The notes beneath the pieces were generated by a model, which was given only the letters and a program-made list of their open reading frames with translations, searched no databases and had not been told where the DNA came from. From Cryptomeria japonica (taxonomy: Eukaryota; Streptophyta; Pinopsida; Cupressales; Cupressaceae): a stretch of DNA of 64,000 nt. Shown here piece after piece: positions 1 through 11,814 of this stretch. Location of the stretch: the NCBI RefSeq assembly GCF_030272615.1, contig NC_081411.1:209528244-209592243 (forward strand), in the 5' to 3' direction. The translations under genes and the position numbers were made by a program. Numbering within the stretch: position 1 is the stretch's first letter; each line of letters starts with the position of its first letter.

Positions 1-963
1 GTGTTTCTCATACTTTGTGTCTCCCTGGAAAAGAAGCGACTGAGAGAATGTTTGTGTTGGCTAATGAAGAGTACTTTCATGCACATGGTGACTTTTGCAT
101 GAATTTTATAGAAAGGAACATCATTTCAAAATAGACATAAGAATATAAATCTGATTAGTTTACATCATTTCAAAATTCAAAACATATATTTCACTTTCTA
201 TTGATTTAATTTAAAAAGTTGAATCAACATTGGCCATTTCATTTATAAAAGTGTGACACAACTTTGTACTTTTAGCCTCACGCACATGCTGACTTCTGCA
301 TGAATTGTATAGCAATGAACTAGCATAACTTAGAAAAAGGAGGTAAGTCTCAACTACGCACTAAATTTAGAAGAATGTATTTCAAAGATGAAGTTGCGAA
401 AGTCATAGTCCTATTGCACCATGTTGTGGGTAGTAATTCTACTGAGTTTTCAAATTCTGGATGTGTCATTTCATCCTCACTATCTATGCTACCGATAGTT
501 TCATTGATTAGGCCTCTGTCATTAGTTTTCATCTGAATGAGAAATTGTGGAATTTATGCCAGTTAGTTTCTTTCCATATATTCTCATATCTTGTTTACAT
601 CCTTGCTAGTCAAGAGTCTACTTGACAAGGTCTAGAGCTTCATCACCCTTCCCCTATTTCTGCACCTATTTATCAAAATTTTCCTGAACTGATCCTATGG
701 AAGATAACATATTATTTTTCTTGCATCAGTGATGCATTCTCAATAATTTTGGTTAGAAAATTGGAAGGAAACCCTATCTTACAGTTTTATCATGTTTCTA
801 CTAACTTTCTGATGAAATTTGGAAGATTTTAAACCCAATTCGACCAATTCTCATATCTTAGAATTGGGGGTTTTGAGAAGGAGCCAGTTGTGAACAGGTA
901 ACATGAATACAATCAAAGGGTCAAAGATCAGGAAGCAACACATGTCAAACAGGAGGGGGACAT
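1..963. other. AT-rich stretch, probably the 3' interior of a retroelement
   Basis: No coding region recognised on either strand. Two imperfect copies of a block of about 45 bp lie at 76-120 and 281-326 (both read CATGAATT.TATAG..A..GAAC near their ends). The purine-rich run at about 950-960 (AGGAGGGGGA) lies just before a TGTT start and fits a polypurine tract priming the LTR that follows. If so, this segment is the 3' end of an element that starts outside the window. Confidence 0.4.
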
Positions 964-1842
964 TGTTGAAGATGAAGTATGAGAAGTTGAATAGATGGGG
1001 GTGGTTTCTTGTTTTATGTTTTAATTACTTTTATTGATCATTGGCTGACCAGGAAGTCCTAAAGACTTTTAAAATAATGGTTTCCTTCACTAAATTGTTA
1101 TCTTTCATATTTTAAATATCTGGACTATGTTCCTAATTAGGGATCTTTGTGACAAACTTTGTTTTTCTCATTAGAACATAAAGACTTGTATGCATATGGT
1201 TATATGCTATTTTTAATATAGAAGAACTACTGGTGGCTTTCATATATTCATAAGCTTTGAATTATGGTCTGTGTATGCCTTTATGTTCTTTGCAATGGAT
1301 CTCAGTTGGTGAATTTATATTGAAATGATGGATGATTTGAAATTTCAATTACTGTGGAATATTAGCTGTGAATGGTGTTTCATAGTGTCTTTATTTTAAA
1401 ATCTCAAAAAATTCTGAAAAATAGTAGTCAGTATAGTGAATGCCTTTACAAAGATTTTTGGTTAATATCTCTTTCCTTATTTTCTTTCTGGTTAAAATCC
1501 TATGAGTTGTTTGTTTATTCATTGAAAATAATTAGAAGGTAGCTGGCACCTTATAAACTAAGTAGAGAATCAACCAGTTCATATTTTGTTAGGGAACTGT
1601 GGTTACATTTGTCATCTCTATGGGCATGATAATATAGAGTTAGGTGACAAATTTGTTAACCAACAGGTTCCTACTATTCTTTTTCCCTTAACTGGGTTTT
1701 TCATGTAAAATTCTTGGTGTTATGTGTGTTGTTTTTATTGTGTTTATCTTTATTCTTGCTCTAGTTGGTCAAAATTTGAGATTGTGCTTAATTGGTTTAA
1801 TCTGGTGAAAACTGATTCAACCCCCCTCTCAGTTTTCCTTCA
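964..1842 (+). mobile_element. Putative 3' LTR of an LTR retrotransposon
   Basis: The segment starts TGTTGAAG directly after a polypurine tract (950-960) and ends ...CTTCA at 1842. Its last third contains a run (about 1680-1835) with the same layout as the end of the Copia-D LTR at 51200-51419: CCCTTAACTGGGTTTTTCATG, a T-rich stretch, then CTGATTCAACCCCCCTCTCAG. No primer-binding site follows 1842, which suits a 3' LTR whose body lies to the left. The partner LTR is outside the window, so no target duplication can be checked. Confidence 0.5.
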
Positions 1843-2013
1843 TTGTTGCTGCCAAAAATATCCTATGACCACTCCTCTTCTCTGATTAATCTCAACTTTT
1901 ATAATTCTTCCATCAAGGAATTCTCTCATTTCTCTCAACTCTTGGGAAAGAGAGTCTCTAATCTCTTTGCCTATCCTTTCCAATGCTCTTTCAACATTTA
2001 CCCTAGGAGGCAT
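1843..2013 (-). pseudogene. N-terminal fragment of a retrotransposon gag
   Basis: An ATG at 2013 on the minus strand opens about 57 codons beginning MPPRVNVERALERIGKEI, a charged, helical, gag-like N-terminus. It lies 63 bases downstream of a recognisable primer-binding site (2076-2087). The frame stops at the junction with the LTR at 964-1842, so that LTR apparently landed in this gag. The rest of the gag is not found within the window. Family (copia or gypsy) cannot be decided from this piece. Confidence 0.45.
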
Positions 2014-2075
2014 CTTGGATTCTCTTCAACCCAACTTGTTTTAGATTATTTTATTGGCTTTGATTGATATTCCTT

Positions 2076-2087
2076 GCTCTGGTACCA
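2076..2087 (-). other. Retrotransposon primer-binding site (initiator tRNA-Met type)
   Basis: The minus strand reads TGGTACCAGAGC, one mismatch from the TGGTATCAGAGC complementary to the plant initiator tRNA-Met 3' end. In sense orientation it follows ...GCATCA with a 4-base spacer, as expected at an LTR end, and precedes the gag start at 2013. Confidence 0.55.
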
Positions 2088-2091
2088 GAAA

Positions 2092-2700
2092 TGATGCAGA
2101 GGAATGAGTTTATTAAGGCTTCAAACACACTATTCTCTAAAGGTTACTAACAATACACAAAGGCTGCATTTAAGCCTACATTCCTAAACTTCTACCATTA
2201 GGCCTATTTGAGCATTCCTTGGACATGAAATTACCATCAAGGTGGTAACCTATCCCAAAACCTTTACAATCATAGACAACTCCATGATTTGTTTAGTAAG
2301 GCACTTTTTCCACCCTAGACTAGTGTAAGAGAGTTGTCCTTTTTGTGGATTAAGGAAATACAACCTAAGAATAACCTTAAACAAGTTGTAACAGGTCTTG
2401 AAGACCTCTTATCACACCCTTATTAAGTAAACCCTTGACAAAAAATCCAAAACATGAATTTGTGTAACCAAAACCTACCATTTTCTACCCTAACAACATA
2501 CTACACACTATTTTAGAATGACTGTCAAACTAGAACACATACAAACCACCTCCTTAGTTTTTGAAACTTTTTAATCTTGTACATTATGCCATCACATAGC
2601 CCTCCACCCATTTACATGAATTTACAATGGTGGAGAGCCAATTTATGACATTGTTTTGCTCATTGTTAACCCTAGCTAGGGTTTTCGCCTATCAACACAA
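2092..2700 (-). mobile_element. Putative 5' LTR of the minus-strand element (right boundary uncertain)
   Basis: The LTR side next to the primer-binding site starts at 2092 (TG on the plus strand, so ...CA in sense). The other end is not fixed: the plus strand offers CA endings at 2499 and 2697. A perfect 16-bp palindrome AACCCTAGCTAGGGTT lies at 2668-2683. No second LTR copy was found to confirm this. Confidence 0.35.
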
Positions 2701-5700
2701 AAAAATCAATATCTCCCACAAAAGTCAATTAAATATACTTAAATGAAAAGAAAAAGGAAGGTAAGACAACTCTTCAACTTCTCCAATTGACCTTCAGGTC
2801 ATACTAATCCATACAAAAAATAACTCAAACTATTTACACAAAAAGGCAAGGTAAAAGTGTGCCAAAAAGTTGATTTTTTCTCCTTCATTCACTTTTCCAA
2901 CCTTGGTCTATGTGTTTTCCCTCCTTTTACATTCAATTACATCTTTTTTATCTCTCCAACCACCATCTAATCCCTTTTTCTAATAATATCAACCACTTTG
3001 ACAACTTTTTACATTTTTTTGCTCGACAACATTGACAACTTTTTGCAACATTTACATATTTTGACAAATTTGCACTTAAACATCCCAAAATAGATCAAAT
3101 AACCCTAAATTGTCTTAAATGACCTCATTTGACCAAAACACATCAATATTACCCAAAAACCTAAAAGATCAAAAACATGACTAGATGTACTTAAGGCTGC
3201 CCTTGCATCATACTCCCCTTAACTTTTGTATTCTCTTGTTAACTAATTTATTTAAATATTCAGTAGTTATATATAGGACTTTGTCTAGAGTTTGCAAAAA
3301 ATCCTTAAACCTATCGTATAATTTTATTGTAATTTTCTTCAATTCTATCTTAGGTTCAGTATTTTTTAAGAGTTGTGGAAGGGTAGGAGCCTCAACGCTA
3401 CTATGTTCATCTGATAGCATTCTCCTTTCTCTTGTATATCCATTTAAATTATTCTTTTAATTTCTTGATAACTTTTCTACCTAGTGATTCTATACTTTTT
3501 TAGAATCCCTTCTAATTCTACTTTATTTCTCTTAACTTCTTATTAGCATCTAAACTGGAGCACTTAGTATCACGCATATTGCCATTATCATGTCTTTTTT
3601 TTTGTTGTTTCCACCCTCCTAGGTCTTTCTTCTCTTTATATTTTTTATTCTTTGTCTCCTTTCAACACCATTAAGGCTAGCTATTTTACCTTTCTTCTCT
3701 AACAAAATTTTCTCCTAAGCCTCTGTTGAATTATTTTTGTTGCATTTTTCCATGGTGTTTAATATTTTATGTTATATTACTCTTATATTATATCCCATAG
3801 TGGTTATATACTTATTTACGCTAATGGTAACCTCTTTTCGTAGGTCTATTTGGAACTTTTCCTTGTTTCAATTTCCCATCCCCTTGGCACCTAACCCCCT
3901 CTCATAGGACAACATCAAGAATAAAAAAATTGATCAATCATATCTCTCCTCTCATTTGTTGTTTATCTTCTTGATTTGGTAATAGTTTGAAAATTTAAAA
4001 CTATTCCCAACAGAACCACAAGATAACCTAACCAGGGTCCTAATAATACACTAGCAAGAAATATGTGGGATACAAACTGGAGTTCTGTACCAAAAGGATT
4101 TATGATTTTGTAATTTGATACCCTTAATTGATAGCAAGGAATATATTTGAGATACTATCCTAGTTATATATTAGGAAAAAATATAATATACACATAAAAA
4201 ATGCCAAAATCAGACACATATGTAATCATATATTAATGTATATTCATGCATTCCTTATATCACCTCAAGCAAAAATTTCTCTTTGATAATACCCCTAAAG
4301 TATATCCTATCTTGTAAAACTCATATTCTAAAATCTTATTCCGGTTTACATTAACATTTGTCCAAACTAGCGTTTGTATACCATTTTTCAACCAACATCT
4401 ACTATTTTATTTCACTCTCTAAACATGTGATAAATATTCCATTTGATAATGTAGATAGAATTATTTTTTATTTTCAATTAAGTATTTTATTTTAAATGGT
4501 AGTATTCAAGATGAATATAGGATATCAATAATCACCTTATAGTCATATGAAATAAATATTTTCTCAAATCCATGCAACATAACACATCGTATCCTTGACC
4601 AAATAGCTTGAGCCTTAGATTTAATGGCTTATGTATTTTTTATGACCCTAAAATTTTAAGCATAGATTTCCATCATTTGACCTTTATCATCTCTTAGGAT
4701 TTCTATTTCAACTACCGTTCCTTGGTTTCCTTTATTGCACACAACTAAATTTTCCTTGATTCACATAGTTTTTTAGAAGATATTTGTGGTTTTTTTGGCT
4801 TCCTCCATGAAGATTACATTATTTGTCTTTGTTAAAATCTATGAGTAAGAAAAATGGAAGACTTTTCTTTATGGAGTTCTTTGATAGCATGATATTTTAA
4901 GGTAGTGCAATTATTCTAATAAAAAAATGCCATCTTAATAGTTTTAGGAGAAATTTAGTTGGTCTAAAGAGAGGAGTGAACTTCATACCAAACTTCAGTG
5001 GTGAAACTTTAATACAAAAACATGTGACTCACTAATTTCTCATTTTTGTAACTGATAGTGAATATATTTACTAGATTAAACCCAAGCTTTAGAAGAATAT
5101 CTATATCAAGGATTTTATTATGGTTAGTCATATATCAAACTTAGAAATTTCTGGCAGACAATGATTGGTTAAGGGTCAATGCATGATCTTATTGCATAGG
5201 GGACAATGTTTATTGGGGAAAGGTTTAGTTGTTTCAACAAGAATATGAACTAAAAAAACTACATCACATATAATGTTCTTTTAAATTATAATTTTATCTA
5301 GTGTTGTAAGAGTAACTTATGTAAAATAAATCAAAGTGTCACTGAATATTAATTATTTTCCATCATTTTTATTTCTCGAACAAAAGATGAATGAAATAAA
5401 TCAATGGAGGATACTAAACAACATTAAGGGGATATCCTCTCATTAAAAACTATTTTCCTCTAGGTTTTGAATAAGTAGAAAGAAAAAAATCATTATTTTA
5501 TGTGAGGTAAGAAGGAATAGGTTATGTTTATAATATTCCTCATCGTCATGAATAAGGCAATGGAGGAGGAACCATATCATAAAGAACATAATTGTTTTAT
5601 CAAGGAAGGATACCTTTTTGAGCAATTCTCGATTCACTACCTATAGGACAAAAATAATTACTAACATAGCTACAAAAGATGAGTAGTCCTAATGAGTTAA

Positions 5701-7189
5701 AATCAAAATGGGATCTAAGGAACTAGTGGATGATAGTTGAGCAAAATTTTCATATTTAAACTTTATTATAAAAGGAACAAAAATTCATTGTGAGGCCTAT
5801 AAATTTCAAAAGGTTTAGGCCAAAATTAATCAACTAAAAACTATCCATTATGGAGCAAGGGTCAAAATCCACTATAATAATTGGTATACATCTCTCCTTC
5901 AACTAGAAAGTTAAATCAATTATAGATTACAAAAGGGGCCACATTGATAGAATTTAGCCAAGGGTGACCCAAGTTAACACTAAATTGGTCTACCTTTGGT
6001 GTTATTATAAAAGGCACAACAAGGATTTGGGGTCTAACCTAGATATGAGGGGTTAATGTACCTAGAGTAAGATGAGTGAGACGATCATGCATAATAATCA
6101 ATAATCTTGATTTTTCATACATGTCTAGTTGTAGATGATGTACATAGAGAAATACTTTTGTAACAATGTTCACATGAAAATATGATCAATGTGTACTCTC
6201 CATGTAGGTTTATAATTAATTCTTGTTGGAATTTACAAAGCTCCATCAAGTTCATATATAAAAGTTTCGATATGTGTAAATGTAAATACCAAGTTGGGTT
6301 AGGTTTTCTACAGATTAGTATCTTCAACATTGACCATGTTTGTAGGTTATTTGTCTTGTGGTTCAAGATTTATAGATACTATATTTCTGGAAGTTTCTAC
6401 AAAGCTAGGTAACTTGGATCATAAAGTGGTTGTAATAATTTGTAAGTTTTGGTTTGAAGGAGTAGTGCATTTCTATTATTTATCATTTACAATAGTTGCT
6501 TAAATGATATTAAAGTCAATGATGTATTTTACTTCATATTCCAAATACATGCATTGCTCAATGTCATGTCCAAGAGGACAATGATATTAGAAAATAAATA
6601 GGTGTAAGATGCACTATGTTATTAATAAGGAACTACAACATAGTGGAGTGGAGAGAATTTGAATGTTAGGTAAATCATTTACTCCATGATTTCAATGTTA
6701 GTATATATAAATTTTATACACCATGTAAACTATTAAATAATAATTTATTTGGGTTCTCTATAAGAGGGGATACCTATTAAGCTTTCGGTTTTGAGATCAA
6801 GAAATTTGGAGATCTAGCGAATTCTATGTGTAGCTTTTTAATTTTAGCCTTAGAAACCTAAAGCATACAATTTTCAATCTCAAGAGAATCGTGAGGGGAT
6901 TATATCTCAAGGATTATCAAAAAAGGTAATATTGGTAAAAAATATAGCTTTATTCATGATCTTTCAATGGTGAATGTGTTGCAAACTTATGCCCAACATG
7001 AAAGTTAGTTAAATATTAGGAGGCTATAATAGAATAGATTATTTTAATAGGAATTTTAGATTTAGAGAATTAGGTCATAAAACTCATAAGAAAGTATAAG
7101 TTTTAGAAAACAAATGCTCCTAGAAGTAAAGAGAATAGACCAAAGTAATGACTATTAGCATCTCGCCAGAAGTGATTACATAAAACAAG
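2701..7189. other. AT-rich intergenic stretch, no gene seen
   Basis: Only short random-looking frames. One minus-strand frame (3208-3420, 70 codons, hydrophilic) could be a scrap of an old element, but no domain is recognised. Long A/T runs, no clear tandem array, no RNA gene recognised. Confidence 0.5.
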
Positions 7190-8375
7190 CATTAAAAACT
7201 GAATTGAGACATAGGGGTTTCAAAAGGCTCCCCTAATCTTCAAGAGATTGAGTTTTGCATAGCTCCCACAACCAGAGGGTATATCAAGGCCCCTAAAAAC
7301 CACAATGGGTTTTGAGCAAGCTCCCAAAATGAGCAGCAAACTGAATTTTGGGAAAGGTGCCAAAATGCACAAGTTAAAGCCAACAAAGAAAAACTAGCTG
7401 AAAATAATCTCCCCTCCGCCAGACCACTTTTCCACCTCTACAGAAAAAGGACCCACCTCCATAGGATCTAAAGAGATATTGATCACAAGCTGAGCCTTCC
7501 AAGCACCATTAAACACCATAAGGTGGGGGGGGGGGGGAAATAGCCACACCCACACACAAAAGATCTGAGATTTAGAAAAGCTCCTGAAGCCTTCACAAAA
7601 AAATAGAGGCCTGTAGTAATAAGAACCAAACGAACTCACACAACCAAATAATCCACCTCCATAGGATTAGAGTGGTCAAGAATAGTCATCTAGTAAAGAA
7701 AGCATAATAGTTTCCAGCCTCCAAAAATAGGGCAATAGACCCCCTTAAATAAATCCATCTTGAAAAGATTGACCAAACACTCCTTGCCCCCATAAGGATG
7801 CTATTCACCTCTATAAAATAAGAAAGGAGGGGAAAAGGAGGAAAAGAGGTCCCCTACAAACAAAAAAGCCTCTCCACAGGAAACAGACAACCCAAGGGGG
7901 CAGAAGAGCCCAAAGAACCCTAACAAATGCCAAGCCTCGGTAGATCCACCTGGGTCCCAAACAATACCCCCACACCCCACCAGGATAGGGGCAGTGACAC
8001 ATCCAGAGGTCACAGTTAGACCAAGAGGGAGGGGAGCAATGAGGAACTCACAACTGCAAAGGGGCTGCAGAAGGTGAGCCACAAAAGGCCAAATCTCCCA
8101 CTGCCAAGCCTCCCCCTCAACGAGGTCCTCACAGAGGAACAACAACCACTGCACCAAGTCTCCATCAAATCAAAATCCACTCCTGCAACTGCTTCCACTT
8201 CTGCTATCATGGCTACCTAGTAAACAACAAGAAGCAGAGGAGTGGACCAAAATGAAACAAGGCATAGACGTGACATCGTCGTAGCCATCTTTCGAGTCTT
8301 CAACAACCTCCTCTAAAACCCTAGTCTTGTTCCTGTGTCCCTTCCTACTCCCACTCACCATTAGTTAAACCCAGT
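7190..8375 (-). other. GC-richer island with overlapping minus-strand ORFs, origin unknown
   Basis: Base composition jumps clearly above the AT-rich flanks and returns to AT-rich DNA at about 8375. On the minus strand a frame opens at 8361 (MVSGSRKGHRNKTRVLEEV) and overlapping frames continue to 7394, rich in Trp, Leu, Phe, Cys and Gly. None matches a family I recognise. A run of 13 G lies at 7525-7537. The sharp borders and the A-rich stretch at the right edge suggest an inserted segment, perhaps a decayed non-LTR element or retrocopy. Without a homologue I cannot choose the strand or function. Confidence 0.35.
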
Positions 8376-8440
8376 GTAAAAATAAATTAATAAAACAAAA
8401 TTAAAAAAAATAAAAATTAAAATTAAAAATTAAAAAAATG
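8376..8440 (+). repeat. A-rich low-complexity tract
   Basis: Irregular AAAATTAAAA units at the right border of the GC-richer island. It could be a simple repeat or an eroded poly(A) tail of a plus-strand insertion. Confidence 0.5.
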
Positions 8441-8675
8441 GATAAAAAGTTATCTTGGGCTACAATGTGCATTAACCTTGAATAGGTTTTCACTTTTATG
8501 ATTCATTTCATTAATAAAATAAGAGATATTAATTATTTTGACTTAAGTCCTCAAGAGAGATCCAAACTATTATAAATTCACACATGTGAGATTATATGTG
8601 TTGTGTGTTTTTGGTGCTAAATGTAGTGTAAAATTAAAAAGGATACCAAATTTACAACGCTACAAATTATTGGTT

Positions 8676-8799
8676 GTCTTTTATTCCATTATATCATATT
8701 TAACTTTATGACAAATGAAATATTGTTGCAATATGATGGTCTTTTATTCCATTATATCATATTTAAGTTTATGACAAATGAAATATTGTTGCAAATGAT
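8676..8799. repeat. Two-copy tandem duplication, 63-bp unit
   Basis: Copy 1 (8676-8738) and copy 2 (8739-8799) both start GTCTTTTATTCCATTATATC and end ATATTGTTGCAA..ATGATG, with very few differences. No coding potential. Confidence 0.85.
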
Positions 8800-9600
8800 G
8801 GGTATCTCTTGTAAAATAATTATTCTCAAGATCTTTCTTACATTTTAGAAATATTTTAACAATAACATAAAATCATTTGAACATGAAATATATTTCATGA
8901 ATTTATAAATAAAATGAACATCTGAGAAGGTGAATGAGAATTCTAAATGTATGAAATATATAAACTAATTAGATGACTAAGATCTTATATACCCTTAGTT
9001 CAAGATAGCACAAAAAAGCAAAAAAATGTTCTAAGTTTAGGCAACCAATTGAAATGATTGAGGGCAACGAGTTTCTAAATTATTAGATATATGCATGTAA
9101 GGTGAATTGTTCTTTGATATGGATAGTCAAATTTTTCAATGTTTCACTTAATGGAGAGGCATTATTTTTTAATGATATTTGGGTCTTGTGATTATTAAGA
9201 TTTAAATTTTATATATTAATTAAGCTTTATAAACTGATCTGATAAAATGATATATATCAAATATATTCATATATTAATAATAGTAATAATAATTTTACAA
9301 TAATAAAATTAATAATTTAATATACAGATAAAATCTTTTTTAAGAAAGAAATCAATAATATTAATTTTTTTTAAAAATTTTGGATACATATATTTTAAAT
9401 GAGATAGCAGAATATCAATTATAAGACTTCTAGGAATAGATATTTGGTAGGGGCTTGGCCTCATTCTTGTTGATGTCCAATTTGATTTCTGATAAACTCA
9501 TTAATAAATCTATTTTAAACAATTGTCTAACCAACAGACCAAATCTCCATTGTCTAATCTATTTTAAACAATTGCGTTTAAATAAATCCACATAAATATA
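8800..9600. other. AT-rich 3' flank of KFB1
   Basis: No gene seen. Short runs such as GTCTAATCTATTTTAAACAA recur near 9500-9570, close to the 3' end of the kelch gene. Confidence 0.5.
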
Positions 9601-10665
9601 TTAAATTTCTATCGTAGCAATAGATACAACACGCATTTCCATAGATTTGTTCGGTTCGTCGAGAGAAATCAATCTGACAGGCATTTCTATTTCCGTAGAA
9701 AAGTTCGATTCGTCAAGAGGAATTAACCTCTCAGAGAGAGGTGCTTCAGGGTTATACATATAAAATTCGGGTCGCCGACGAATATCATTATATCCGCACA
9801 AGAAAATTCGATCACACCACACTGTGGCACGAACATGGATAAAGTGTTGAGGGAGAGGTTGAAATTCTCTGAATACATTTTTTTCCCAATCATATTGCTC
9901 TATTCCATTTCTTCTACATGCACTTACTCGTCCAAACGCAAATAATCGTCCAAACGCATACGGAACATCGTCGTACCAGGAATTATGAAAACGTATATTT
10001 ACCATTTCTGTCCATTCTCGTGTGTTGGGATCAAATCTTTGAATTCTATTACCCATTATACTAATCACATACAGCATCCCTTCAATGAAAACACCATTAC
10101 AAATGCCCATTTTTTGGTGCGAGTCAGGAAGAAGCTCCCACTTGTCTTCGTCAACATTATAAACTGTTGCTTCACGGAGTTCACGAGAGGGAACATGTTT
10201 CTCAAGTCCCCCTGCAATGTAAATTGATCCTTCAGGTGAGGTACGATATGCAAACATGGATCTTGCTATGTGAATATCAGAACCCTGCTTCCATGTATTC
10301 GATACGAAATCAAATATCAGAATCTTAGTAGTAAAAGTGTCATAATGTTTCAAGCCCAGCAAAACAAGCTTATGATTTACACACATAATCTGGGAAAAAC
10401 CCAAGATTTCAAATCCACTGGGAATTTGAGGGAGCAATTGACATGATTGTTCAACAGGGTCGTATATAGATATCCCAACACGCTGGAGCAAGCATATATA
10501 TTTCTTAGCCAGCCCAAGCTTAATTCTATCCCTATAAAAATCTAAACATTCCATCATTTCTTTGGCAGGATTTAACAGCTCCTTAATATTTAAATGAGAT
10601 TTGTATGGCACTCTTACCAAGATGTCTCGAAATATTTGCTCTGGAAGTTCCTCCAAAAAGTCCAT
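9601..10665 (-). CDS. F-box/kelch-repeat protein (KFB1), intact single exon
   Basis: 354-codon uninterrupted frame ending in TAA. I place the start at the ATG at 10665 (MDFLEELPEQ). It aligns with the start of the paralogue at 36071, and the codons just upstream (TTG ATA) are not needed. An F-box-like segment (LPEQIFRDILVRVP, about residues 7-43) leads the protein. In known KFB proteins this binds a SKP1 adaptor so that an SCF ubiquitin ligase can act on a target bound by the kelch blades. Kelch-type repeats follow: GG at about 152-153 with W at 176, then FDPNTREW at about 211-218, then two weaker ones near 240-272 and 278-315. Residues 313-348 are a tandem duplication of 18 residues. No intron signs. 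The target protein cannot be read from sequence. Family call is firm; expression is not shown. Confidence 0.9.
   Translation of the reverse strand: MDFLEELPEQIFRDILVRVPYKSHLNIKELLNPAKEMMECLDFYRDRIKLGLAKKYICLLQRVGISIYDPVEQSCQLLPQIPSGFEILGFSQIMCVNHKLVLLGLKHYDTFTTKILIFDFVSNTWKQGSDIHIARSMFAYRTSPEGSIYIAGGLEKHVPSRELREATVYNVDEDKWELLPDSHQKMGICNGVFIEGMLYVISIMGNRIQRFDPNTREWTEMVNIRFHNSWYDDVPYAFGRLFAFGRVSACRRNGIEQYDWEKNVFREFQPLPQHFIHVRATVWCDRIFLCGYNDIRRRPEFYMYNPEAPLSERLIPLDESNFSTEIEMPVRLISLDEPNKSMEMRVVSIATIEI
9622..9729 (-). repeat. In-frame 54-bp tandem duplication in the KFB1 C-terminus
   Basis: Two 18-residue units, RLIPLDESNFSTEIEMPV and RLISLDEPNKSMEMRVVS, lie back to back just before the last six residues. 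KFB2 has a single counterpart region of different sequence, so the duplication appears specific to this copy. Confidence 0.8.
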
Positions 10666-10743
10666 TATCAACTCTTTCTTCTTTAAAAAGATATTGAGAT
10701 CTAGTCTATCACACCCAAGTCCAGAGTGTTCAAAAATTCTGAG

Positions 10744-10751
10744 AATTATAT
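10744..10751 (-). promoter_or_regulatory. Candidate TATA element of KFB1
   Basis: The minus strand reads ATATAATT about 79 bases before the chosen ATG. The same word lies about 74 bases before the ATG of KFB2, within a block conserved between the two upstream regions (GAGAATTATAT.CAG on the plus strand). Conservation and spacing suit a core promoter. The start of transcription is not known. Confidence 0.4.
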
Positions 10752-10759
10752 CCAGTATA

Positions 10760-11814
10760 AATGGCCTTTATGAATTATATTCAGTTCTGTTAGATGGCGA
10801 TTAAAACGCTTTTCAAGAAGGCCACGCCCCTTGGGAACGTCCTCATAACTAAAATTAGTTTTCTAAATTATCTCTTTTAAATTAGCCTTTCAATGTCATA
10901 AATGTCATAGACATAACATGTCAGTTAAAATAATGTTTTCTTGGATTACGAATTACTTGTAATAACGAAAATAGTAGTTAATCTATGCTACCATTTTAGA
11001 CCTCAATTGAAAAATAACTGCAGATTTTCATTTGTGCCGTTAAAGTAAATAAAATGTAATATTTATTTCAGTAGAAAAACAAATTGCTGAAAATGAAAAA
11101 GAGTCTTTAGATTTATGCTTCAGATTTTGTTTTCACATTTATATTATAAATTAGAATTTGTAATATAAATAGGCATAACTAACTTTGAGCTGTATTTCCT
11201 AGATTACATTTCTGTTTGCCCTGATTAGATTTCATAATTTTTTAATTGCTTTAAGAAATTTGCATAGTAAAATACATTTAATTTTTTTTAGCATTATTTA
11301 ATTAATGATAATATATATATTTTTCAATAATTTGTTGGAAGAGGAACTTTTAATAGATAATTATTTGATAGGTAAAGTTGCACCTTCTATTCCATTATTT
11401 CCACAATTTGTTTTTTGAATAAATTATGTGTTTTTTTCCATTCTCTTTTAAAAATATTTCTTTCCATGTCATCTATATTCTCCCTCCATTTTATCTGATT
11501 TACCCGTAGACACTCCTAAATTGAAGTTAGTTCTTTCTCATATTATACTTTTGTGCGCTAAGATAATCCATTCATTTCGATGCAATCCATACTCCTGAAA
11601 TATGCTCTGCACAGCAATCAGGCATTGGTGAAAGCTCAGAAAACTGTTGGTTTCTTGGTTTGTGCTTTAAGGGTGGTCACTCTGTTGTCACTAGTACACC
11701 CAAATTCCTGAATTTGGAACCACTTCATGTTAGAAGAAAATTCTTTGCATTTTGTTTATATTTCCGGTTTTGTATATTCTTTTGAGGAATTCAGTTTTCT
11801 TCCTTACAATAATT
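10760..11814. other. KFB1 upstream region and AT-rich spacer
   Basis: The first 60 bases still resemble the KFB2 upstream sequence (GTTAGATGGCGATTAAA here, GTTAAATGGCGGTTAAA there). Beyond that no gene, repeat or RNA was recognised. Confidence 0.45.

Noticed and set aside
2668-2683. 16-bp palindrome AACCCTAGCTAGGGTT as a protein-binding operator
   Set aside because: It lies in a probable LTR, with no second site and no known factor to name. Noted only as part of that LTR.
7801-8157. 118-codon minus-strand frame rich in Leu, Phe, Gly and Trp as a membrane protein gene
   Set aside because: It overlaps two other frames of similar length in a GC-richer island, has no charged-loop pattern typical of a real membrane protein and no recognised homologue. 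Kept only as part of the island.
10669-10671. Start of KFB1 two codons upstream
   Set aside because: That codon is TTG. The ATG at 10665 matches the start of KFB2 and is the normal eukaryotic choice.
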